Positions 1-6,749 of a stretch of 13,160 bases of DNA are shown here, one piece after another; positions within the stretch are counted from its first letter, which is position 1, and each line of letters begins with the position of its first letter. The DNA is taken from assembly GCA_005793615.1 (NCBI GenBank), contig SXRI01000040.1, forward strand, positions 1 to 13,160. The letters run 5' to 3'. The position numbers were made by a program, and so were the translations under genes. The DNA is from Bdellovibrionales bacterium. GTDB taxonomy: Bacteria > Bdellovibrionota > Bdellovibrionia > Bdellovibrionales > JAMPXM01. The notes beneath the pieces were generated by a model. It saw only the letters and a program-made list of their open reading frames with translations, was not told the DNA's origin and searched no databases.

Positions 1-2
1 AA

Positions 3-18
3 ACTGTGACACTGTGAC
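3..18. repeat. tandem octamer upstream of hemA, possible operator
   Basis: The octamer ACTGTGAC occurs twice in direct tandem (3-10 and 11-18), ending 46 bp before the hemA start. Each copy carries a TGAC core, giving an 8-bp period. Direct repeats upstream of a target operon are typical binding sites of OmpR/PhoB-type regulators, and such a regulator is encoded within this operon, but those usually have a period near 10-11 bp. The frame starting at base 2 is open until a TAG at 32-34, so these bases could instead be the last codons of an upstream gene that continues outside the window. The repeat is seen directly; operator function is a guess. Confidence 0.25.
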
Positions 19-64
19 CCGCCTTCTCCCTTAGATTGAGGCAGTACTAGGAGCAGAAGCGAAG

Positions 65-1045
65 ATGTTTTCTGATGTGGTTCTCATTCATCGTCCGGGA
101 GGCAAAGGTTCCATCACCTTGCATCCTGAGCTTAAAGAAGCGGTCTCACCTGAGTTCGCAAAGCATTGGTTTTTTTGGCAAACTTGCCTGAGGCAAATTG
201 CAATTGCCGATGAGTTAACCGTGGGGGCCTTAAAGGCGCATCTTGAGCCGAATGATGAAGTTTATCAGGGTGAAGCCGCCTATGGTTTTCTACTCGAGAT
301 CATTTGTGGCTTACATTCACCTCTTCTCGGTGAAACTGAAGTTTACGGACAGTTTAAGAATGCGGTGGCCGCATTTCAATTTCCCCTGACTCCTTGGGGT
401 TCGCACCTGAGGCGTTTCTTTAAGGTGCTCTTTGAGGACGCAAAACGTATTCGCCAGGCTCACCTTGAGGATCTTGGCAGCCAATCCTATGGCAGTGTTT
501 TGCGACGTGAGTTGCGTGGCTTGAAGCACATTCACATTTTGGGCGCCGGGCAGTTGGTGCAAGAGATCCTTCCGTGGCTCACCAAAGACGGCAATCAAGT
601 TCATATTCATGCTCGAGATACGGTGAAAGCTCGCCAACAACTAGCAGGTGTACTGAAGGCCGGTAGCACTAAAGTTCATTGCCTGCCGGCGGGTCATGGC
701 GCCTTGGGTGTTTTACCCGTACATACAGATGATACTGATATGGTACATACTCAGGCGGTGATCATTGCCGCACCAGTTTCGGCGAAGTTCCTTGAGTTAT
801 GGTTGAAGGGTGCACCGGAACTTGTTGTTATTGCTGATCTCCGGGCGGATTCAGCTACCGATCTTCCTCAGTTGCAGTCTGAAACCCATTTGGTTTTGGG
901 TGATGTGTTTTCTCGCATCACACAAAATCAGGCGCTTTTGGCGGAGCGCAAAGAAGCGGCCTTGGCGGCGATCAGAGACGCGGTTCACGAACGAAATTCA
1001 TACGTCGAGTACCGTCCGTTTGGATGGGAAGACGTATGTGCGTGA
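65..1045 (+). CDS. hemA: glutamyl-tRNA reductase, short divergent form
   Basis: This enzyme is the NADPH-dependent first step of the C5 pathway, converting glutamyl-tRNA to glutamate-1-semialdehyde for HemL. The catalytic cysteine lies in QTCLRQ (Cys41), matching the family's TCNRTE, with Arg43 kept but the Asn and Glu replaced. The GLHSPLLGETEVYGQFKNA-type block (82-100) matches the family signature GLDS..LGE..I.GQ.K.A. The nucleotide-binding segment ILGAGQ is at 158-163. At 326 residues it is about 90 shorter than the usual 415-430: the protein ends in the linker helix (about 290-326) and has no room for the C-terminal dimerisation domain. An in-frame TAG at 32-34 blocks extension upstream, and AGGAG at 49-53 serves the ATG at 65. 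The gene overlaps the start of hemC. Identity is strongly supported by hemL and hemC next to it, although residue conservation is unusually weak. Confidence 0.88.
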   Translation: MFSDVVLIHRPGGKGSITLHPELKEAVSPEFAKHWFFWQTCLRQIAIADELTVGALKAHLEPNDEVYQGEAAYGFLLEIICGLHSPLLGETEVYGQFKNAVAAFQFPLTPWGSHLRRFFKVLFEDAKRIRQAHLEDLGSQSYGSVLRRELRGLKHIHILGAGQLVQEILPWLTKDGNQVHIHARDTVKARQQLAGVLKAGSTKVHCLPAGHGALGVLPVHTDDTDMVHTQAVIIAAPVSAKFLELWLKGAPELVVIADLRADSATDLPQLQSETHLVLGDVFSRITQNQALLAERKEAALAAIRDAVHERNSYVEYRPFGWEDVCA

Positions 1046-2622
1046 GTGATAGTGCTTCTGAAGGTGTTTCCGGCTCGAGAATCGTACGAATTGCCGCTCG
1101 ACATAGTGATCTCGCTCGTTTGCAAGCCTACCGCGTGGGTGATGCGCTTCGAAAAGTCTTTCCTGAGTTAAAAATCGAGTCTGCCTTTCGCGCCTCACTC
1201 GGAGATATCAATCAGCGAGATCCATTGTGGAAAATGCCCGAGAAGGGTGTTTTCACCGAGGATTTTTTGGCGGACTTGATCGAGGGCCGGGCCGACCTGG
1301 TTGTGCATTCCTGGAAGGACCTGCCGACTGAGCCGCGACCGCATACGGAAATTGTGGCAACACGTCCTCGGGCCGATGTTCGCGACCTCCTGCTTTTTCG
1401 CAAAGATCGTCTGGAGACCGCCAAGAACAGCGGCAGGGTGCGAATATTAACCTCGAGCCCGCGGCGCGCTCACAATTTGAAGGCGTTTCTTGAGCAGCAT
1501 CTGCCATTTACAGGGGCTATTCGGGCGGAGGTATCTTTTGAGAATGTTCGCGGCAATATTCCAACGCGGCTGACTAAGTTACTTAATCAAGACGTCGATG
1601 CTTTGGTCGTGGCGAAGGCGGCTTTGGATAGATTGTTAGAGGCGCCTGAACCTGAATTCGCTGAAGTGCAAGCGGTGATACGTGGTGCTTTGGCAAAGAC
1701 GCGACTGATGTGTTTGCCCTTGGCAGTCAACCCTACGGCAGCGGCGCAGGGGGCGTTGGCGGTCGAGATTAACAAAAATAATTTAGTTCTACGTGAATGT
1801 CTTAAGCGCATCAATTGTGAGGCTACATTTCGCTCGGTCAATGCCGAGCGACGAACTCTGGCTTCTTATGGAGGTGGCTGTCATCAAAAGATCGGGGTGA
1901 ATGTCTTAAGTCGATCCTTTGGTGAGATCACTTTTTTGCGTGGACTTACCGATGCAGGCGAAGTTTTGGATCGAGTCGCGCTAAAGTCGGCGACTGACGC
2001 GATGTCACCGGTGCCGGCTCAGCAGATCTTTCCGCGCGAGGGAGAGGCGAGTACATTTTTTGAGCGCGTGCCGCTGGGGCGTGATGCCTGGGTTCAAGCT
2101 GAGAGCGAGCGTTATCTATGGATCGCACGTGACAATGCCTGGCCGAGCGGGTTTCAGGCGCGCGAAGATGCGGTTGTGTGGACGGCCGGTCTTAAAACTT
2201 GGCGCAAGCTCGCAGAGCGCGGTATTTGGGTGACAGGCACAAGCGAAGGGCTCGGAGAGAATGAGCCAACACGGCTTGAGACCTTGCTCGGAGAGAGCCG
2301 TCTGAATTGGCTTAAACTGACGCACCAGGAAACTGCCGCCGTTGGGGTCGATTCCGAAGCCAGAATTTGCGCGACCTACCGTCTACGGGAGCTTGCTGCT
2401 GATCAGGTTCCTGATCTTTCCCAACGCCGACATTTCTACTGGATGAGCACGAGCGCATTTGATCAGGCTCTTAAAATGTTTCCCGGAATTCTGTCGGCCT
2501 CACATGCCAGTGGTCCGGGACATACGCATCAACTTCTTAAGGAACGACTTGGTGGGGGGCGCACACCCGCCGTGTTTCTCAATGTCGAGGAGTGGCGCCG
2601 CGCGGTTTTAGGAAGTACCTAA
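1036..2622 (+). CDS. hemC: hydroxymethylbilane synthase fused to a HemD-like domain
   Basis: HemC polymerises four porphobilinogens into hydroxymethylbilane. Family blocks run in order: AARHSDLARLQA near the N-terminus, VVHSWKDLPTE with the catalytic Asp, TSSPRR, VRGNIPTRL, AAAQGALAVE, and the cofactor-attachment loop GGGCHQKIGV with the dipyrromethane-binding Cys at about residue 282 (codon 1879-1881). The protein is about 528 residues against a usual 300-320. The extra part, from about residue 356, includes VVWTAGLKTWRKLAERG and a closing STSAFDQALK...SGPGHTHQLL segment that resembles the C-terminal half of uroporphyrinogen III synthase. A fused HemD would fit the absence of a separate hemD here, but the match is weak and this part is inference. 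The ATG at 1036 is preferred because GGGAAGA (1026-1032) precedes it at good spacing. An in-frame ATG at 1024 and a GTG at 1042, overlapping the hemA stop as GTGA, are alternatives. Confidence 0.9.
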   Translation: MCVSDSASEGVSGSRIVRIAARHSDLARLQAYRVGDALRKVFPELKIESAFRASLGDINQRDPLWKMPEKGVFTEDFLADLIEGRADLVVHSWKDLPTEPRPHTEIVATRPRADVRDLLLFRKDRLETAKNSGRVRILTSSPRRAHNLKAFLEQHLPFTGAIRAEVSFENVRGNIPTRLTKLLNQDVDALVVAKAALDRLLEAPEPEFAEVQAVIRGALAKTRLMCLPLAVNPTAAAQGALAVEINKNNLVLRECLKRINCEATFRSVNAERRTLASYGGGCHQKIGVNVLSRSFGEITFLRGLTDAGEVLDRVALKSATDAMSPVPAQQIFPREGEASTFFERVPLGRDAWVQAESERYLWIARDNAWPSGFQAREDAVVWTAGLKTWRKLAERGIWVTGTSEGLGENEPTRLETLLGESRLNWLKLTHQETAAVGVDSEARICATYRLRELAADQVPDLSQRRHFYWMSTSAFDQALKMFPGILSASHASGPGHTHQLLKERLGGGRTPAVFLNVEEWRRAVLGST

Positions 2623-2643
2623 TCGCTTTTGTTGTGCTCGCAA

Positions 2644-2667
2644 CACCTGCTGTGCTACTAGCAGGTG
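2644..2667 (+). promoter_or_regulatory. hairpin in the hemC-hemL gap
   Basis: CACCTGCT (2644-2651) and AGCAGGTG (2660-2667) form a perfect 8-bp inverted repeat with an 8-nt loop; a G-T pair inside would make it 9 bp with a 6-nt loop. It begins 22 nt after the hemC stop. No run of T follows, so it does not look like a standard intrinsic terminator. It could be an attenuator, an mRNA-processing or stabilising element, or a protein-binding palindrome. The gap from 2623 to 2725 is the largest non-coding stretch within the hem genes; an AT-rich tract follows at about 2680-2700, but no convincing promoter is visible. Confidence 0.4.
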
Positions 2668-2725
2668 ACTTGAACTATGGATCAATAAAAAACTCAAAAC
2701 GCAATGCCATCAACAAGGATCTGAC

Positions 2726-4060
2726 GTGACTGTTTCCACCCCGAATACCACCCAGCCCACCAATATTACTTCCGAACAACTCTTTGAGCGTTCACTCAAA
2801 GTCGCACCCGGTGGCGTGCATTCTCCGGTTCGTGCGTTTAAGAGCGTTGGCGGTACCCCCATTTTTTTCAAGAGTGCCGACGGTGCTCGTCTAACTTCAG
2901 TCGAGGGTAAGAGCTATATTGATTTTTGTCAGAGCTTCGGACCCTTGATCCTTGGACATCGTGACCCTGAGGTAGCCGAGGTCGTGCATGAGACCGTGAA
3001 TCTCGCGTGGAGCTTTGGTGCTTGTGAGCCGTACTCTCTGGAGTTAGCGGAGTGGATCACCGCGCGCATTCCTTGGGCTGAACGTTTACGCTTTGTCAGC
3101 TCCGGCACTGAGGCAGTGATGAGTGCGCTGCGTGTGGCCCGGGCGGCCACCGGGCGAAATAAAATTTTGAAATTTGAAGGATGTTATCACGGTCATGTGG
3201 ACTCACTTTTAGTCAAGGCCGGGTCGGGCTTGGCCGGTGAAGCCGCGAGTGATTCAGCGGGAGTGTCGGCGGCGTTTGCGCATGAGACTTTGGTGGCGCC
3301 CCTTGATGATGATGAAGGCTTCATGCGTGTCTTTGAGGCCCATAAGCACGAGATTGCCGCCGTGATCGTTGAGCCCTTGCCGGCAAACTATGGGCTCCTT
3401 CTGCAGCGGCGGGAGTTTTTGGAAGGCTTGCGTAAGGTCACAGCCGCCAATGGTTCGCTTTTGATTTTTGATGAGGTGATTTCGGGATTTCGAGTTGCGC
3501 TTGGTGGCATGGCAGAGCTTCTCGGTATTCGTCCGGATCTGGTGACCTACGGTAAAGTTATCGGTGGTGGTTTTCCGGTAGGTGCTTACGGCGGTCGCCG
3601 GGATCTTCTTGAACTGGTGGCGCCCTTGGGGCCTGTCTATCAGGCCGGCACCTTGAGTGCGAACCCCGTGGGTATGCGTGCGGGCCTTGCGACACTTAAG
3701 AAGGTGGAGCGTGATCAAGTTTTTGCAAAACTCGAAACCAGAACTGCTGGCTTTGCGGAAAGGTTATTGAACGGTTTTAAACGTACCGGAGTGCCTCTCG
3801 ATGTTGTTCGCCAAGGTTCGGTCTTTTGGCTGCATCAGAAGACTGACGACGGGGGTGTTATCCGACGATTGTCACAGATTCCTAAAGAGCATGGGGCACA
3901 GTTTAAAGCGTTCTTTCATGCCTGTAGCGAGAGCGGTGTTTACTTGGCGCCATCTGGCTATGAAGTCGGTTTTTTAGGTTACGCGCATACCGACAATATT
4001 CTAGATGAAGCAGTGGAAAAGATCGTAGCGGCGGCGGAAAAAACTCACAAGACGAAGTAA
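2726..4060 (+). CDS. hemL: glutamate-1-semialdehyde 2,1-aminomutase
   Basis: This is a PLP-dependent enzyme that isomerises glutamate-1-semialdehyde to 5-aminolevulinate, completing the C5 route begun by HemA; the two enzymes are known to cooperate. The 444 residues match the usual 425-445. Visible motifs are APGGVHSPVRAF near the N-terminus, the cofactor phosphate-binding SSGTEAVMSALR (from Ser125), YHGH, IFDEVISGFRVALGG, and YGKVIGGGFPVGAYGG with the PLP-binding Lys277. AGTLSANPVGMRAGLATL is also typical of class III aminotransferases. VEPLPANYG stands where many homologues have VEPVAGNMG. The start is GTG, with AAGGA at 2715-2719 six bases upstream. The gene follows a 103-bp gap containing a hairpin and is followed 16 bp later by the sensor kinase gene. 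Confidence 0.97.
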   Translation: MTVSTPNTTQPTNITSEQLFERSLKVAPGGVHSPVRAFKSVGGTPIFFKSADGARLTSVEGKSYIDFCQSFGPLILGHRDPEVAEVVHETVNLAWSFGACEPYSLELAEWITARIPWAERLRFVSSGTEAVMSALRVARAATGRNKILKFEGCYHGHVDSLLVKAGSGLAGEAASDSAGVSAAFAHETLVAPLDDDEGFMRVFEAHKHEIAAVIVEPLPANYGLLLQRREFLEGLRKVTAANGSLLIFDEVISGFRVALGGMAELLGIRPDLVTYGKVIGGGFPVGAYGGRRDLLELVAPLGPVYQAGTLSANPVGMRAGLATLKKVERDQVFAKLETRTAGFAERLLNGFKRTGVPLDVVRQGSVFWLHQKTDDGGVIRRLSQIPKEHGAQFKAFFHACSESGVYLAPSGYEVGFLGYAHTDNILDEAVEKIVAAAEKTHKTK

Positions 4061-4076
4061 AATACAGGCGAGCCAA

Positions 4077-4994
4077 ATGAGCAATCAGTCGACCAGTCAT
4101 CGCAAAACACCACGGCAGTTTTCCTGGCGCGCCACGGCTGCTGTGGTTTGGTTGGTGATTTCGGTGACGCTTGCGACTTGGTGGGTGATTTTCGGTTTAG
4201 ATCAGATTGATCGTATTTCGCAGTTAGAGGGCGCGGCACCTCAATCCGTGGCTTCTGAGATTGCTCGGCGCCATCGAATGTTGATGAGTGAGGGCGCCAC
4301 CCTGATCCTTCTTTTGATTGGTGGCGGAGTTGCGCTTTTATGGCATGTGCTGACCGAGGCCCGGCGGGCGCGCGCCTTCAAGGAGTTCTTTGCGGCCTTT
4401 ACCCACGACCTTAAGACCTCGCTCGCAAGTTTACGTCTGCAAGTCGAGAGCTTAGAAGAGGATAGTGGAAATACGAAACTGATGAAGCGTTTGGTGAAAG
4501 ACACCGTTCGGCTGGAGTTACAGCTGGAGAATTCGCTTCTCCTTGCAAGTCCGGATGATAACTCGCGGTTCTTTCTTGAGAGTATTCGCCTGTCCGATGT
4601 TTTGCAGCCTATGATTCAACAGTGGCCCGATCTCAATATTTCTCTTACTGGTGATGCCAATGTTTGGGCTGATCAACGGGCGGTGGAGAGCATTTTCAAA
4701 AACCTTTTTCAAAACTCCTTGATTCACGGCCGTGCCTCGCGGGTGGAAGTGACTGTCAGAACCGCCCAAGATGGCAGGGTGTTGATTCATGTGAGTGATA
4801 ATGGCCGTGGCTTTCAAGGTGATCTCGGCCGACTCGGGCGTATTTTCGAACGCCATGGCTCTTCGAGTGGCAGTGGTCTTGGACTTTATTTAGCCACTAA
4901 CCTTGCGTCCCGTTTGGGTGGTGCTTTGCAGTTCCTTGGTGGGAAAAAAGGTTTCAATGTTGAAGTGAGTCTGCCCGTGAAGGGGGATCAATGA
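4077..4994 (+). CDS. two-component sensor histidine kinase within the hem operon
   Basis: An inner-membrane sensor kinase of 305 residues. Two hydrophobic helices at about 20-40 and 74-92 bracket a periplasmic segment of only about 30 residues. No HAMP, PAS or GAF domain fits before the dimerisation helix. The H-box FTHDLKTSLASLRL places the phosphorylated His at 110. The ATPase domain has the N-box (FKNLFQNSLIHG, Asn213), the G1 box DNGRGF (Asp241), an F-box IFERHGS and the G2 box GSGLGLYLA (265-273). The stop overlaps the regulator's ATG (ATGA), so the two are surely a pair. Its position between hemL and hemE suggests it monitors heme, porphyrin, iron or redox state and controls the pathway. 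As I recall, Leptospira carries a comparable HemK/HemR pair associated with its hem genes. The signal is unknown; the very small external loop hints at membrane or intramembrane sensing. Confidence 0.93.
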   Translation: MSNQSTSHRKTPRQFSWRATAAVVWLVISVTLATWWVIFGLDQIDRISQLEGAAPQSVASEIARRHRMLMSEGATLILLLIGGGVALLWHVLTEARRARAFKEFFAAFTHDLKTSLASLRLQVESLEEDSGNTKLMKRLVKDTVRLELQLENSLLLASPDDNSRFFLESIRLSDVLQPMIQQWPDLNISLTGDANVWADQRAVESIFKNLFQNSLIHGRASRVEVTVRTAQDGRVLIHVSDNGRGFQGDLGRLGRIFERHGSSSGSGLGLYLATNLASRLGGALQFLGGKKGFNVEVSLPVKGDQ

Positions 4995-5701
4995 GGCGCC
5001 TTCTCTTGGTCGAAGACGACAGCTCACTCGGGGAAACCTTACGCGAACGTCTGGAGAAAGAGGGCTATTCGGTCGAATGGTCAGAAACCCTGGCGGCAGC
5101 CGCCAAAGCCGCGGCTAGTACTGATTTTGATCTGATCATACTCGATGTCAATTTGCCGGATGGTTCAGGTTTCGATTTTGCTCGCAGCGTTCGCGAACAA
5201 AAAAAGGCGACGCCATTCATCTTTGTAACCGCAATGAACTCGGCTGAACATCGCCTCGAAGGTTATGAGATCGGTGCCGAAGAATATGTGCCGAAGCCCT
5301 TTCATCTAAAGGAGCTTCTTTTGCGCATCCGCCACGTTTTGGATACCCATCCGCCGGATGTGCCCGCGGTGGTGGCGGCGGGCGCTGCCGAGACTCTCTC
5401 GGTGGGGACGAAAACCATCGATTTTGCCCTGCGCGCGGTGATTGCGGCAGATGGTGCGCAAGAGTTTCTGCAAACCAGAGACTTTGAGTTACTGCGCTTT
5501 TTGATCGACTCGGCCCCGCGGGTTCTGAGTCGTGATGAGATTTTGAATGTGATTTGGGGAGAGGATAAATTTCCGTCGACGCGTACGGTGGATAACGCCA
5601 TCGTACGCTTGCGGCAGAGTTTACAGGATTCCGAAGCCAGTTTGATTCGTTCGGTTCGCGGCATTGGCTATCAATGGCTCGGGCCAGGCCATAAAAAATA
5701 G
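4991..5701 (+). CDS. OmpR/PhoB-family response regulator within the hem operon
   Basis: A DNA-binding response regulator of 236 residues, cognate to the upstream kinase by gene overlap. The receiver domain (1-115) has the acidic pocket Glu8/Asp9/Asp10, the phosphoacceptor Asp52 in IILDVNLPDGSG, Thr80, and Lys102 in VPKPFHLKELL. After a linker of Ala, Pro and Val residues (about 118-133), the C-terminal winged helix-turn-helix (about 135-232) shows the usual RDFELLRFLIDSAPRVLSRDEIL, a recognition-helix region TRTVDNAIVRLRQSL, and the wing RSVRGIGYQW. The start ATG at 4991 has AGGGGGA at 4981-4987 just upstream. It plausibly regulates the hem operon, perhaps through direct repeats such as those at 3-18; that link is inference. 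Residue spacing and domain lengths are all standard for the family. Confidence 0.95.
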   Translation: MRRLLLVEDDSSLGETLRERLEKEGYSVEWSETLAAAAKAAASTDFDLIILDVNLPDGSGFDFARSVREQKKATPFIFVTAMNSAEHRLEGYEIGAEEYVPKPFHLKELLLRIRHVLDTHPPDVPAVVAAGAAETLSVGTKTIDFALRAVIAADGAQEFLQTRDFELLRFLIDSAPRVLSRDEILNVIWGEDKFPSTRTVDNAIVRLRQSLQDSEASLIRSVRGIGYQWLGPGHKK

Positions 5702-5720
5702 AAGAAATGAAGAAGGGTGA

Positions 5721-6749
5721 ATGAATATGAACGAAAAATTCCAAAAAGCGCTCGCACGTGAACCGCAAGCCGTTCCGCCGATCTGGTTCATGCGTCAGGC
5801 CGGGCGTTACCATCAGCATTATCAAAAAATTCGCGCCAAGCACTCGTTCATGGAAATGTGCAAAGATCCAGTTCTCGCGGCCGAAGTCGCTCTGGGACCG
5901 ATCATGGACTTCGATTTTGATGTATCGATCCTTTTCAGTGATCTTCTTTTCCCTTTGGAAGCCATGGGGATGGGGCTTAAGTACGAACCGGGACCGCAGC
6001 TCGGCTGGCACTTGAGCGCAGAGCGCTTGAAGGATCTCAAGCGGGTCGATGAGGCTCTGCCAGCCTTGCAGTTTCAGAAACAAGCGGCGATTGAGACGCG
6101 AAAGGTTTTGCCTCAACACAAGAGTTTGATCGGCTTTGTCGGCGGTCCATGGACACTGTTTACTTATGCGGTTGAAGGTGCTCACAAAGGTGGGCTCGAA
6201 GCGAGTAAAGCCGCTTTGCATTTGTTTAAGCCGTTTTGTGAAATTTTACTGCCGCTTCTCAAGGCCAATATCCAGTTGCAGCTCGATGGTGGTGCTGAAG
6301 TGATCATGCTCTTTGATACTTCGGCGGGTGAACTGTCGCCGGCACTCTATCGTGAAATCGTGGCGCCGCCGTTGGCGGAATTGGCGCGGGCCTTTCCAAA
6401 ACGCCTTGGCTATTACGCCAAAGGTATTCAGGCTGCTCACCTTCGGCATGCGGTTTTCTCGGATCCCTCACTACTTGCCGGTCTGGGATTTGATCATCGC
6501 TGGGAGATCACTGATAGCTTACGTGATTATAAAGTTGGTTTTGTACAAGGAAACTTTGATCAAGCTCTTTTGTTTATGGAGCCCGGGACCTTTGTCGCGC
6601 AAGTGGAACGCTATTTGGCTGAAGTCCGTAAACTCCCTATCGAGGCCCGTGGCGGTTGGGTGAGTGGCCTAGGACATGGGGTACTTCCGGGTACGCCTGA
6701 AGCGAACGTGCGCACTCTGGTTAAAATGATTCGTGAGGTTTTGTCATGA
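5721..6749 (+). CDS. hemE: uroporphyrinogen decarboxylase
   Basis: This cytoplasmic, cofactor-free enzyme decarboxylates the four acetate side chains of uroporphyrinogen III to give coproporphyrinogen III, the substrate of HemN encoded next. The 342 residues match the usual 340-360. Signatures include PPIWFMRQAGRY (substrate-binding Arg25 and Arg29), SILFSDLLFPLEAMG with the essential Asp74, IGFVGGPWTLFTYAVEG (137-153, active-site Tyr149), FDTSAGELS, VQGNFDQ, and the C-terminal GLGHGVLPGTPEANV with the conserved His. The ATG at 5721 is close to the AAGGGTGA element (5713-5720); a second in-frame ATG at 5727 has more normal spacing and may be the true start. It begins 19 bp after the response regulator, and its stop overlaps the hemN start as ATGA. 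Confidence 0.97.
   Translation: MNMNEKFQKALAREPQAVPPIWFMRQAGRYHQHYQKIRAKHSFMEMCKDPVLAAEVALGPIMDFDFDVSILFSDLLFPLEAMGMGLKYEPGPQLGWHLSAERLKDLKRVDEALPALQFQKQAAIETRKVLPQHKSLIGFVGGPWTLFTYAVEGAHKGGLEASKAALHLFKPFCEILLPLLKANIQLQLDGGAEVIMLFDTSAGELSPALYREIVAPPLAELARAFPKRLGYYAKGIQAAHLRHAVFSDPSLLAGLGFDHRWEITDSLRDYKVGFVQGNFDQALLFMEPGTFVAQVERYLAEVRKLPIEARGGWVSGLGHGVLPGTPEANVRTLVKMIREVLS

Noticed and set aside
2670..2700. Possible promoter in the hemC-hemL gap starting at TTGAAC
   Set aside because: No acceptable -10 element is found 16-18 bp downstream, so a promoter cannot be supported from sequence alone.
3254..3718. Minus-strand 154-codon frame opposite hemL
   Set aside because: Lies wholly within conserved hemL coding sequence, with no motif of its own.
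5217..6221. Long minus-strand open frame (334 codons) opposite the regulator and hemE
   Set aside because: It is antisense to two genes with clear family motifs, spans their junction, and has no recognisable domain.
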